Source of the DNA: a bacterium
Lineage (GTDB): Bacteria > Planctomycetota > UBA1135 > UBA2386
Assembly (NCBI GenBank): GCA_024743115.1
Contig: JANSXC010000022.1
Coordinates: 43,645-107,644, forward strand
Length of the DNA: 64,000 nt
Reading direction: 5' to 3'
A model generated the notes under the pieces. The model saw only the letters and a program-made list of their open reading frames with translations. It ran no database searches and was not told the DNA's origin. This document shows, in pieces, positions 1 through 9,215 of the stretch; within the stretch, counting starts at the first letter, position 1, and every line of letters begins with the position of its first letter. Position numbers and translations under genes: made by a program.

Positions 1-26
1 GAGCTCTACCATTGAGCTACACCCGC
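1..26 (-). tRNA. tRNA-Gly, 5' part only (truncated by window start)
   Basis: Reverse complement GCGGGTGTAGCTCAATGGTAGAGCTC matches the acceptor/D-arm start of a bacterial tRNA-Gly; anticodon lies outside the window. Confidence 0.7.
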
Positions 27-126
27 ATCCTTCGGCGGAAGAATGCGATCAGAAGTGTGGTAGCACAGGAACGCGGATTGCCTCCCGACCGACGACTGCC
101 GCGAGGCCGACAGCCGGAGGGGAAAC

Positions 127-211
127 TGGTGGGCGGAGCAGGATTCGAACCTGCGAAGGCTGAGCCGCCAGATTTACAGTCTGGTCCATTTGACCGCTTT
201 GGTATCCGCCC
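127..211 (-). tRNA. tRNA-Tyr (GTA)
   Basis: Reverse complement GGGCGGATACCAAAGCGGTCAAATGGACCAGACTGTAAATCTGGCGGC...GGTTCGAATCCTGCTCCGCCCACCA; GTA anticodon, long variable arm, encoded CCA. Confidence 0.95.
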
Positions 212-339
212 GAAGTTGCGTTCGTGCGCTCCTTTCCTTCGACTGCGAGCCCGCGAGCCCGGCTCCCCGGACCGTCGCTGACCGTGTCCGAAACACGGCC
301 GTCGAGGGCCAGATGAAGTCCGATTCGTAGCGTCCTGAC

Positions 340-416
340 TGGAGCTAGCGATGGGACTCGAACCCATAACCTCTTGATTACAAATCAAGAGCTCTACCGG
401 ATTGAGCTACGCTAGC
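340..416 (-). tRNA. tRNA-Thr (TGT)
   Basis: Reverse complement GCTAGCGTAGCTCAATCCGGTAGAGCTCTTGATTTGTAATCAAGAGGTTATGGGTTCGAGTCCCATCGCTAGCTCCA; TGT anticodon, paired acceptor stem, encoded CCA. Confidence 0.95.
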
Positions 417-549
417 GGGCTTGTCGCCTTGGGAAAGGCCGAGGGAGGATACCGACGGCCTGGGGCAGTTCAAGCGCACCCAGGGGCATTTTTTGGCTCG
501 GCGCATGGGCTCCGCGCCGACCGTCGCGGAGCCGCGACGCGCGGCGGGG

Positions 550-1734
550 TCAGCCTTCGGCCGGCGGACGCAGTGCGCGCGCCGCTGCCAGGAAGGCCTG
601 CAGGCGGGCCTCGAACTCGGCAACGCTCTCCCCACCGATCCGCTGCAGCGTGGCATCGGCGACCACCAGGGCGACCATCGCCTCGGCAACGATCGCGCAG
701 GCCGACACCGCGCAGACGTCCGACCGTTCGTAGCCGGCCGCGGCCGCAGCGTCCGTCGTCAGATCGACGCTCGCCAGCGGCTGCCGCAGCGTGCTGATCG
801 GCTTCATCGCCGCGCGCACGACCACCGCCTGGCCGTTCGTCATCCCGCCCTCGATGCCACCGGCGCGGTTGCTGCCACGGCCATGCGCGACGCCGCCGAG
901 CCCGGTCGCAGCCGGCAGGATCGAATCGTGCACTGCACTACCGCGGCGGCGCCCGGCCGCCATGCCGAGCCCGATCTCGACGCCCTTGATCGCGGGGATC
1001 GACAGCAGGGCGGCCCCGAGTCGGGCCTCGAGACGCTCGTGCCATTGCACGCAGGTGCCGATGCCGGGCACCGGGTCCCTGACGACGACCTCGACGATGC
1101 CGCCCACCGTGTCGCGATCCTTGGCCGCTTCCTGCACCCGTTCGAGCATTGCGGCATCGGTGGCGGCATCGACGGTGTAGAGCCGGGAGGCGTCGCGCTG
1201 CGCCCGCAGGGCTTCGATATCCGCCGATTCTCCGGGCAGATCATCGGGGAGCGACACTGTTTCGCATTCTCGCACGTAGCCCAGGACGGCCGTCCCGGCG
1301 ACCGCCAGTAGCTGCCGGCAAACGGCGCCAGCCGCCACCCGGGCCGCCGTCTCTCGAGCCGAGCTGCGTTCCAGCGTCGAACGGATGTCGTGATCGAGCC
1401 AGTGGTAGCAACCGGCCAGATCCGCATGTCCCGGGCGCGGCCGGACCGGTTCGGGCAACTCGTCGATCTTGTGGTCGCGGTTCGGGATCCGGAAGCACAG
1501 TGGCGACCCGATCGTGCGGCCCTGCCGCACGCCCGCGAGGATCTCGACGTGATCGTCCTCGATCCGCTGACGCCCGCCGCGCCCGGCGCCGCCCTGGCGC
1601 AGTCGCAAGGTCGCATCGATGGCCGCGACGTCGAGTTCGAGGCCACGCGGCACGCCCTCGAGCGTGACCATGACGGCCGGGCCGTGGGACTCGCCGGCGC
1701 TGCGGAACGACAATCGTGCCAGCGGCTCACTCAT
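550..1734 (-). CDS. aroC: chorismate synthase
   Basis: SFRSAGESHGPAV, GRQRIEDDHVEILAGVRQGRTIGSP, CYHWLDHDIRSTLERSSARETAARVAAGAV motifs. Confidence 0.95.
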   Translation of the reverse strand: MSEPLARLSFRSAGESHGPAVMVTLEGVPRGLELDVAAIDATLRLRQGGAGRGGRQRIEDDHVEILAGVRQGRTIGSPLCFRIPNRDHKIDELPEPVRPRPGHADLAGCYHWLDHDIRSTLERSSARETAARVAAGAVCRQLLAVAGTAVLGYVRECETVSLPDDLPGESADIEALRAQRDASRLYTVDAATDAAMLERVQEAAKDRDTVGGIVEVVVRDPVPGIGTCVQWHERLEARLGAALLSIPAIKGVEIGLGMAAGRRRGSAVHDSILPAATGLGGVAHGRGSNRAGGIEGGMTNGQAVVVRAAMKPISTLRQPLASVDLTTDAAAAAGYERSDVCAVSACAIVAEAMVALVVADATLQRIGGESVAEFEARLQAFLAAARALRPPAEG

Positions 1735-1740
1735 CGGGGC

Positions 1741-2214
1741 TCAACCACCTGCGGCGGCCTCGGCACCACCGGCGGCCTCGGCACCACCGGCAGCCTCGAC
1801 ACCACCGGGAACGGCGAGCGCGCGCACGGTGTCGGCGAACTCGAACAGGTCGAACGGCTTCCGCATTACGGCACGCACGAAATCGAGGGCGTCGAGCCGG
1901 GCCTGCGCCCGTTCGTCGACGAATCCCGAGATGACGACCGTCGGCGGCCGGCACTCGGGCGCCAGCCCCTCGAGCACCTCCAGGCCACTACGCCCGGGCA
2001 TGTCGAGGTCGCACACCAGCACCTGGACCTCCGGGTCGCACGCGCCGTGCGCCGCCTCGTTGCCATCGTAGGCACAGGCAGTGCGCAACCCGGACCGGGC
2101 GAGCACGTCGACGAGCAGCGCGCTCACCGCCCGGTCGTTGTCGGCGATCAGGACGAGCGGAGTAGGCAAGGGATCGAATGGTAACGCACCGACCGGGCGC
2201 GGATCGCGGGTCAA
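1741..2214 (-). CDS. single-domain response regulator (receiver domain)
   Basis: PLVLIADNDRAVSALLVDVLARSG...VLVCDLDMPGRSGLEVLE...VVISGF...VMRKPFDLFEF has receiver-domain Asp and Lys landmarks. A TTG start at 2214 is assumed because the longer ORF runs back into the neighbouring gene. Confidence 0.75.
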   Translation of the reverse strand: MTRDPRPVGALPFDPLPTPLVLIADNDRAVSALLVDVLARSGLRTACAYDGNEAAHGACDPEVQVLVCDLDMPGRSGLEVLEGLAPECRPPTVVISGFVDERAQARLDALDFVRAVMRKPFDLFEFADTVRALAVPGGVEAAGGAEAAGGAEAAAGG

Positions 2215-2356
2215 TTCGCGAAAGCTGCGGCCGCGGCGGCCGCCGGCGTTCGCCGCGAACCGCCATCGGCACGAACGTGGCTGACCGGGTTGTCGCTCCT
2301 CATGGCAGACAGCCGAATCGTTGTCCGATCGGCACCACCCCCGACACCGCTCTGCC

Positions 2357-4492
2357 ATGCGCTCGTATCCTCTGCGTTCTTCGTTCCGTTCTCTGCTCCT
2401 GCTCCTGAGTTGTGCACTCGTGGGTCTCGGCTTCGCCCGCTCCGCATCCGCCCAGGAGGATCGCGAGAACGCCACCCCGACGAACTACTACGTCTGGGGT
2501 TCCACCGTCAGTTCGATCAGCTCGGTCGTCAACCAGGGCTACCGCATCACTTCGCTGAAGTACCGCGGCACCAACCTGCTCGGCTCGTCCATGTTCGACG
2601 CCACGCTGGTTCGGAACACCGGCTCCTACGCGCGCACCTGGTGGTGGTACGTCAACTCGTCGGTGAGCTCGATCTCGAGCCGACTGTCGACCAACAACGC
2701 GCGGCTCGTCGAACTCGAACCCTACGTCGAGAACGGCACGCTGAAATACGCGGCCGTGATGATCCGCAACACGGGCTCGCACGCGAAGAGTTGGTGGTGG
2801 TACGTCAACTCGTCGGTCTCGAGCATCAGCAGTCGCATCAACTCCAACAACGGCCGCCTCGTCGACGTCGATTCGTACACGGTCAACGGCACGACCTACT
2901 ACAGCTGCATCATGATCCGCAACACGGGCTCCGATGCGCGATCGTGGTGGTGGTACGTCAACTCGACCGTCAGCACGATCAGCAGCCGGATCAACTCCAA
3001 CAACGCGCGGCTCTACTCGCTCGACCGACGCTCCACCGGTCGATTCGACTGCATCATGATCCGCGACCCCTCGCCCAAGCAGTGGCACTGGTGGGTCGGC
3101 GTGCCCACGAGCCAGCTCGTGTCGCGACTCGAGAACTACGGCGAACGCGCAATCGACCTGATGAGCTACGTCGTCAGCGGCACGCGCTACTACGCCGTGC
3201 TCACGATCAACAACAAGAACGCCCTGACCACCGACGTCGGCAACCGCATGCGCTCGACGACCAACGGCACGGTCGGCTGCTGGCTCGAACGCGTCAACGG
3301 CAGCAACCTCGCGGACCTGAACGGCAACGCCGTCTTCGAACCGGCCAGCACGATCAAGGTGCTGCACCATGTGCACGCGATGCGTCAGGTGCGATTCCTC
3401 GGCATCAACCTGACCACGCCGATCACCGTCTACTCGGGTTACAACGGCTCGTGCCCGCTCGACACCGGCCCGTTCAGCGAGCAACTGCAGGCGTCGCTGC
3501 GCCGCATGATGGAGAACTCGGACAACGCCCGCACCCAGGCCGTCGCCCGCCGCTTCGGCACCAGCGCGATCAACTCCACCGCGGCGTCGCTCGGCATGTC
3601 GTCGACGAGCCTCAACCACCGCATCGGCTGTGGCAGCCCCGCGCTCGCGAACCCCAACGAACTGACCCTGCGTGATCTGCACGTGCTCTACGAAGCCGTC
3701 GCCAACGGCTACCTCGGCAGCTACCGCAACACGTTCTACGACCTGATGCTCCAGAATCTGAGCGGCATCGGCATCAGCGCGGTCATCGACAGCGAAGGCG
3801 CGTCGCTCAACCTGTCGTCGCAGACCATCGCGAGCTTCAAGAACTTCACGCTCGCCGCCCACAAGGGTGGCAGCTACACGCTCAACTCGGCCGAGCACCG
3901 CTCGGCGTTCGGCTGGGTGTCGCTACCGTTCATCAGCAACGACGTGATCGTGCCGCGGGAATACACCTTCGGCGCATTCGTCAACGACGCGACCAACGGT
4001 ACCAACGCGAACAACGCGATCTACCAGCAGGCGATCCCGACGCTCCTCCGCGCCGAGATCCGCGCCGCGATGCAGTCGTGGACGAACAGCCTCGCGGGCA
4101 GCCAGTCGTTCGGCGCCGGTTGCGGCAGCCCGGTCTACCGCCAGGACCTGCAGAACCTGCCACGCATCGGCACCAATGTGAGCTACCGCGCCAGGAACGG
4201 TAACCCGAGCACGCTCGCGGTGATCGGCTTCGGGTTCTCGTCCACGATCTGGAACGGCACGGCCCTGCCGGCCTCGATGCGCGGCTTCGGAAGCGAATCC
4301 GGCTGCTTCGCCTACAACGACATCGTGGTGCCCGTCGCGCACGTCAGCGACTCGATCGGCACCGCGACGCACAGCCTGACGATCCCGAACGATCCGTCGT
4401 TCGTCGGCACCGAGTTCCTGTCGCAGTGGTACTCGTTCGGCCGGTCGGCGTTCCGCACGTCGAACTCGCAGCGCACGATCATCGGCCTATGA
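2357..4492 (+). CDS. secreted tandem-repeat (BTRD1-like) plus class A beta-lactamase-fold serine hydrolase, polyglycine-hydrolase-like, with shared C-terminal module
   Basis: Signal peptide MRSYPLRSSFRSLLLLLSCALVGLGFARSASAQ; about five repeats of VNSSVSSISSR...MIRNTGSxAxSWWWY; SxxK (ASTIKVLHH), SDN (MENSDNART) and KGG (AAHKGGSYT) motifs. Confidence 0.8.
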   Translation: MRSYPLRSSFRSLLLLLSCALVGLGFARSASAQEDRENATPTNYYVWGSTVSSISSVVNQGYRITSLKYRGTNLLGSSMFDATLVRNTGSYARTWWWYVNSSVSSISSRLSTNNARLVELEPYVENGTLKYAAVMIRNTGSHAKSWWWYVNSSVSSISSRINSNNGRLVDVDSYTVNGTTYYSCIMIRNTGSDARSWWWYVNSTVSTISSRINSNNARLYSLDRRSTGRFDCIMIRDPSPKQWHWWVGVPTSQLVSRLENYGERAIDLMSYVVSGTRYYAVLTINNKNALTTDVGNRMRSTTNGTVGCWLERVNGSNLADLNGNAVFEPASTIKVLHHVHAMRQVRFLGINLTTPITVYSGYNGSCPLDTGPFSEQLQASLRRMMENSDNARTQAVARRFGTSAINSTAASLGMSSTSLNHRIGCGSPALANPNELTLRDLHVLYEAVANGYLGSYRNTFYDLMLQNLSGIGISAVIDSEGASLNLSSQTIASFKNFTLAAHKGGSYTLNSAEHRSAFGWVSLPFISNDVIVPREYTFGAFVNDATNGTNANNAIYQQAIPTLLRAEIRAAMQSWTNSLAGSQSFGAGCGSPVYRQDLQNLPRIGTNVSYRARNGNPSTLAVIGFGFSSTIWNGTALPASMRGFGSESGCFAYNDIVVPVAHVSDSIGTATHSLTIPNDPSFVGTEFLSQWYSFGRSAFRTSNSQRTIIGL

Positions 4493-7055
4493 GCCGATGA
4501 TCGGTGAGCGCCGCTGCCGCGAACAGCACCGCGTGCAGCACCGACGCGCGCGCGCGCGCCACGGCGGCGGCCTCGCGCACCGCACTCGGATCCGCGCCAT
4601 CGGCCGCCGCCACGTGCCCGCGCCGCGCGGCGTCGACCGTCGCACCGAGCGCCGCGAGCGCGGCTCCCGGCGCCCCGAGTCGAGCGTGCGCTCGCGCGGC
4701 GCAGGCACCCCGCCAGGCGAGCGCACGCTGCCAGGTGCGATTCTCACCGGCGCCTCCGGCCAAGGCCGGCTCGAATGCCTCGGTCGCCGCGAGCTCGGCG
4801 AGCACGTCGTGATCGCGCCCCAGTTCGTGCAGCGCCTGCATCAGCTTGCGCTGCGTCGAGAACAACTGGAACACGCGGCGGAGATTGCCCGGGTCCTCCG
4901 CGACGAGCGGCTCGAGCAGATCGAAGCCGCGCCGCAGTCGCTCGATCGCTGCGACTGGCTGCCCACGCGCGAGCAGCACGCGCGCGAGTTTGCCCTCGGC
5001 CACCGCGAGGTTCGATTGGTCGAGTTCGTTCTGCGGCATGAGCTCGTGGCCCGCGGCCGCGCACTCATGAAAGCTCTCGTACTCCCGCCAGGCACGGTCG
5101 AGTTCGCCGGCCTCGAAGTAGAAGTTGCCCAGCCAGCTGTGCGAGACGACGAGACCACGCAGCTGGTATGCCCGATCTGCCGGCGTCGTCGACCGGCGCA
5201 AGGACTCGCGGCTCTGCACGAGCGCCTCATCGAACAGAGCAATCGCCCCGGCACGATCGCCGCGACGCAACCGCAGTCGACCGAGCTGATTCAGCACGGC
5301 GCCCAGATCTCCGGGCAGGTCGATTTCGGCCGGGTACCGCGCCACCGCCGGCCGCATCACGGCTACGGCCTCGCGCAGCAGTCGCTGCGCCACGTCGGAT
5401 CGCTCGGCGTCGACGTGGTGGCGCGCGAGGTAGTAGAGCGCAAGCCCGTACTTGCTCGCATCGGTCGACTGCTCGGGATGGTCGCTGTCGACAACGAGCC
5501 GCCAGAGCCGGACGGCTTCGCCAAAGCACTCCCCGGCGCTCGTGCTGTCGCCCCGATGCGACGTGTCGCCACCACGCAGCCGCCCCTGCCAGAGGTAGGC
5601 CTGCGCGACCTGACGCATGAGTCGGGGGTCGTCGCCTTCTTCGGCATGCAGCTTGCGCAGCGCTTCGAGCCCGAGATCAACGAGCATCTGCCGCCCCTCC
5701 GCGGCCCCCGGGAGATGCTTGATGCGATCGTGCACCCGGAACACCGAGTGGGTCGCGAATTCCTGCACATCCCCAAGGCGGCGCTCGGCTCGCTGGCGCG
5801 CGACGCGTTCGCGGCCGGCCGCGTCATGGGCCACCACCGCTTGCCACGCCGCGATGCTGGCGCCGATCACCAGGGCGAGCAGAGCGCCGCCAACAGCCAG
5901 CACGAGCCCGCGGTGGCGGGCGGCGAACTTTCGCAGCTGGTAGACGGTCGTCGCCGGCCGCGCCGAGATCGGCTCGCTGGCCAAGAACCGGCGCACGTCA
6001 TCGGCCAGCGCCGCCGCGGTCGGATAGCGCCGATCGCGGTCGGTCGCGAGCGCCTTGTCCACGATCGTCGATACGTCGCCGCGCAGCCCCGGCGCGACGC
6101 TGGCGAGCGAACGTGGCGACTGCTCGACCAGCCGCTGCAGGGCCGCGGTCAGTCCGAGATCATCGAGTTCGTGCGGCCGTTGCCCGCGACTCAGCAGCTC
6201 GAACGCGATCACCCCCAGCGCCCAGACATCGGCGCGCGTGTCGACGTCAGTGATGCGTCCGGCCGCCTGCTCGGGGCTCATGTAGGCAACGGTCCCGAGC
6301 ACCTGACCCGCGCGCGTTGTCTCGAGATCCGGCTCGGAAGCGGCCGGTCGCGCGATGCCAAAATCGAGGATCACGGGCTGCCCTCGCGACGTAACGAGCA
6401 CGTTGCCGGGCTTGAGGTCGCGATGGATCACGCCCTTCTGGTGCGCATGCGCCACCGCATCGGCGATCGCGGCGACGAGTTCGAGCCGCGCCCGATCATC
6501 GAGTTCGGCGCGAGACACATGATCGAGCAACCCCGCGCCCGCGACGAACTCCATCGCCAGAAAGGGCACCCCCAAGGTGGCATCAACGCCGGCCTCGTAG
6601 ATCCGGGCGATGCCGGGATGCTCGAGCCGCCCGAGCAGCTCCGCTTCGCGTGCGAACCGGACCGCGAGTTCGGACGAGCCGTGGTAGTGCATGATCTTCA
6701 GCGCGACCGGCCGGCGCGGCTTGTCCTGCGTCGCGAGGAATACCCGCCCCATCCCGCCGCTGCCGATCTCACGCTCGATCGCGTACGCCCCCAGCCGCCG
6801 CGGCACCGACCCAAGGTCCCCACCCAACCCATCGCCCCCGCAGTCCGGCAACGCGAGTGGCGTCTCGCTCGCCGGCGCGAGAAAACCATCGTCGGCGGCG
6901 TGAGCCAGCAGCTCTGCGAGTTCGGTGCGCAGCTCGCGGGGACACTCCCGCGCCAGGTAGTCGGCGCGCGCTTCGGCGTCGAGTTCGACCGCGGCGGCGA
7001 ACCGACGCTTGAGCTCGGCCCGGTGCGCCGCCGCGGCAGCGTCACCGTTCGTCAT
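4479..7055 (-). CDS. serine/threonine protein kinase with TM segment and TPR-like C-terminal region
   Basis: GSGGMGRVFLATQDKPRRPVALKIM, HRDLKPGNVLV, DFGIARP, GTVAYMSPEQ; TM segment LVLAVGGALLALVIGASIAAW. ATG at 7055 overlaps the sigma factor stop. Confidence 0.93.
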   Translation of the reverse strand: MTNGDAAAAAHRAELKRRFAAAVELDAEARADYLARECPRELRTELAELLAHAADDGFLAPASETPLALPDCGGDGLGGDLGSVPRRLGAYAIEREIGSGGMGRVFLATQDKPRRPVALKIMHYHGSSELAVRFAREAELLGRLEHPGIARIYEAGVDATLGVPFLAMEFVAGAGLLDHVSRAELDDRARLELVAAIADAVAHAHQKGVIHRDLKPGNVLVTSRGQPVILDFGIARPAASEPDLETTRAGQVLGTVAYMSPEQAAGRITDVDTRADVWALGVIAFELLSRGQRPHELDDLGLTAALQRLVEQSPRSLASVAPGLRGDVSTIVDKALATDRDRRYPTAAALADDVRRFLASEPISARPATTVYQLRKFAARHRGLVLAVGGALLALVIGASIAAWQAVVAHDAAGRERVARQRAERRLGDVQEFATHSVFRVHDRIKHLPGAAEGRQMLVDLGLEALRKLHAEEGDDPRLMRQVAQAYLWQGRLRGGDTSHRGDSTSAGECFGEAVRLWRLVVDSDHPEQSTDASKYGLALYYLARHHVDAERSDVAQRLLREAVAVMRPAVARYPAEIDLPGDLGAVLNQLGRLRLRRGDRAGAIALFDEALVQSRESLRRSTTPADRAYQLRGLVVSHSWLGNFYFEAGELDRAWREYESFHECAAAGHELMPQNELDQSNLAVAEGKLARVLLARGQPVAAIERLRRGFDLLEPLVAEDPGNLRRVFQLFSTQRKLMQALHELGRDHDVLAELAATEAFEPALAGGAGENRTWQRALAWRGACAARAHARLGAPGAALAALGATVDAARRGHVAAADGADPSAVREAAAVARARASVLHAVLFAAAALTDHRLIGR

Positions 7056-7644
7056 GACCATCCCCGCGCTGCATCTCACGCAACAGCCAGGCCTGTGCCA
7101 TCTGCAGCTCGCGGACGACCGTTCGCCGCGAGATGCCCTGCACCTCGGCGATCTCGTCGCCGGTGAGCCCACCGAAGAACCGCAGCTCCACGATGCGCGC
7201 CTGTTCGGAGTCGATCGCGGCGAGCCGGGCCAGTGCCTCGTGCAACGCGAGCACGTCGACCGTCGGCCCGGCCTCGCCGGCGAGCGCGGTCTGCAGCGTC
7301 ACCGCACGGCAGCCGCCACCACGCTTTTGGGCCCGCCGCGCGCGCAACTGATCCACGAGCACGTCGCGCATCACCTTCGCCGCCAGCGCCGCAAAGTGCG
7401 TCGCGCTGCGCCAGCGCGGCCCCGTGCCCGGCGCCGACGGACGCGCGAGCCGCACCCAGGCTTCGTGCACGAGCACCGTCGGCTGCAGCGTCGCACCCGC
7501 CGCCCGGCCGCGCAGGTAGCCCGCAGCCACCGCGCGCAACTCGGCGTAGACCTCGGGCTCGAGCTCGGACGCGGCCGGTTGCTCGCGACCCGGGCCGCGA
7601 CCAGCGTCTGAGGAATCGGGTCTGAGAGGGTCCTGGGAGGGCAT
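7042..7644 (-). CDS. ECF RNA polymerase sigma factor (TIGR02999-like family)
   Basis: LQPTVLVHEAWVRLA...HFAALAAKVMRDVLVDQLRARRAQKRGG...IVELRFFGGLTGDEIAEVQGISRRTVVRELQMAQAWL. Confidence 0.9.
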   Translation of the reverse strand: MPSQDPLRPDSSDAGRGPGREQPAASELEPEVYAELRAVAAGYLRGRAAGATLQPTVLVHEAWVRLARPSAPGTGPRWRSATHFAALAAKVMRDVLVDQLRARRAQKRGGGCRAVTLQTALAGEAGPTVDVLALHEALARLAAIDSEQARIVELRFFGGLTGDEIAEVQGISRRTVVRELQMAQAWLLREMQRGDGHDER

Positions 7645-7768
7645 CGGTCCGCCGAATCCTACCTCGCCGCCGAAAAACTCGAGATTCGTGGCGCAACTCC
7701 TCGCGATCTACCGGGAATCGGAATAGCGGCCGATCGCCGCCTCTCAGAACCCATTCGCGCCGAACCCG

Positions 7769-9181
7769 ATGAAACTCCGATCCCCCGTTCTCGCCCTTGC
7801 CACCGCCGCCACGCTGATCTCGGCAACCGCCGCCCAGTGCCCCCTGGGCTACCAGGACAACTGGAATGGCATCCACACCTCGACCGACGACTTCAGCCTG
7901 CGACGCAGCTTCGTGATTCACAACCTGCACCCGTTCCCGATCCGGATCTGCCAGATCGATGTGCGGATGCGGAACGGCGGCTGCACCAGCGCCAGCATGC
8001 ATCTCGAGGTTCGCACGTCGGACGCCAGCGGCCAACCCGGCGCGCTTCGGAAGACTTCGCCGAGCCAATCGATCCCCAGCAGCGTGACGACGCGCAGCGC
8101 TACGTTCACCAATCTCGTGTTGGCGGCCGGCGAGCGCAACCACGTGGTGATCGACTACGAGAACACCAACCCGTGCGGCTTCTTCGCGACGTTCGTCGAC
8201 CTGCCCGCCACGAGCTCGGGCCCGAGGGTCGAGAGTTGGTCCGAAGTGCAGCAGAGCGGCGTCACATTCTGGCTGCGCGACGACCAGCCGCTGCGCTACC
8301 GCGTCAGCTACGAACCGTGGGAACGGGCCAACTGGAATCCCGTCGGCAGCCCGTGCGGCACCAGCGTGGCCTGCGGCACGACGCCATACCGCACGCTCAA
8401 CTGGAACGGCAACCCGCCACTCGGCAACCTCTTCAACGATCGGCGCGCGTTCCGCATGGCCGACAACTTCGGCTATCCGTCGCGCTGGATATGCGGTCTC
8501 GACCTGCCGATCGGTTCGCTGACCCCACCGAGCCGACTACGCGTCTCGATCCTCAGCGACACCAACGGTGATCCCGGTAGCGTGCTGAGCCAGACCGATG
8601 TGACCGTGACCAACCCCGTCGGGAGCATTCACGCCGCGTTCGACGGCCCGGCCCGTATCGGCGCCGGCATGTCCTACTGGATCGGCTTCGAGTCCCTCGA
8701 TGGCGACCAGCTCAGTGTGCCGGCCGAGCGCTTCGGCAGCGCCGTCAATGGCGCGGTATGGAACGGCACGAGCTGGCAGAGCAACGGCTCGACGTCGTAC
8801 GCGACCCGAACGTACATCACGACCTCCACACCGCTCGCCCCGACATTGACCGGCGACCCCGCGATCATCGGCACGACCAAGGACACCGACCTGACCACCG
8901 CCCCGGCCAATACGATCGCGATGCTCGGCGTCGGGTTCTCGAACCCGGCCACGGACCTGTCGAGCCTCGGAGCGCCGGGCTGTATCGCGCAGTCCAGCGC
9001 CGAACTCGTGGTCTGGACCGTCACCGACGGGCTCGGGCGCGCAACGGTAAGCCTGCCGGTACCCTACGAACCGGCGTTCCTCGGCGTCGAACTCCATGAA
9101 CAGTTCGCAACTCTGACCAACCAGAACGCGCTGGGGATCTCGTTCAGCAACGGCGCCCTCGTCGAGATCGGCTCGTTCTGA
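7769..9181 (+). CDS. secreted protein with two beta-sandwich-like repeats and shared C-terminal module
   Basis: Signal peptide MKLRSPVLALATAATLISATAAQ; the C-terminal ~115 aa resembles the C-termini of the 2357 and 33036 proteins. Confidence 0.8.
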   Translation: MKLRSPVLALATAATLISATAAQCPLGYQDNWNGIHTSTDDFSLRRSFVIHNLHPFPIRICQIDVRMRNGGCTSASMHLEVRTSDASGQPGALRKTSPSQSIPSSVTTRSATFTNLVLAAGERNHVVIDYENTNPCGFFATFVDLPATSSGPRVESWSEVQQSGVTFWLRDDQPLRYRVSYEPWERANWNPVGSPCGTSVACGTTPYRTLNWNGNPPLGNLFNDRRAFRMADNFGYPSRWICGLDLPIGSLTPPSRLRVSILSDTNGDPGSVLSQTDVTVTNPVGSIHAAFDGPARIGAGMSYWIGFESLDGDQLSVPAERFGSAVNGAVWNGTSWQSNGSTSYATRTYITTSTPLAPTLTGDPAIIGTTKDTDLTTAPANTIAMLGVGFSNPATDLSSLGAPGCIAQSSAELVVWTVTDGLGRATVSLPVPYEPAFLGVELHEQFATLTNQNALGISFSNGALVEIGSF

Positions 9182-9215
9182 CCTGGACCCACTGCCGCCC
9201 CCGCTGGCCGCGCCC

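Noticed and set aside
12-388. ORFs over the tRNA region
   Set aside because: They overlap clear tRNA-Tyr and tRNA-Thr genes.
4497-7166. 889-aa plus-strand ORF
   Set aside because: Antisense to the Ser/Thr kinase, which has intact kinase motifs.
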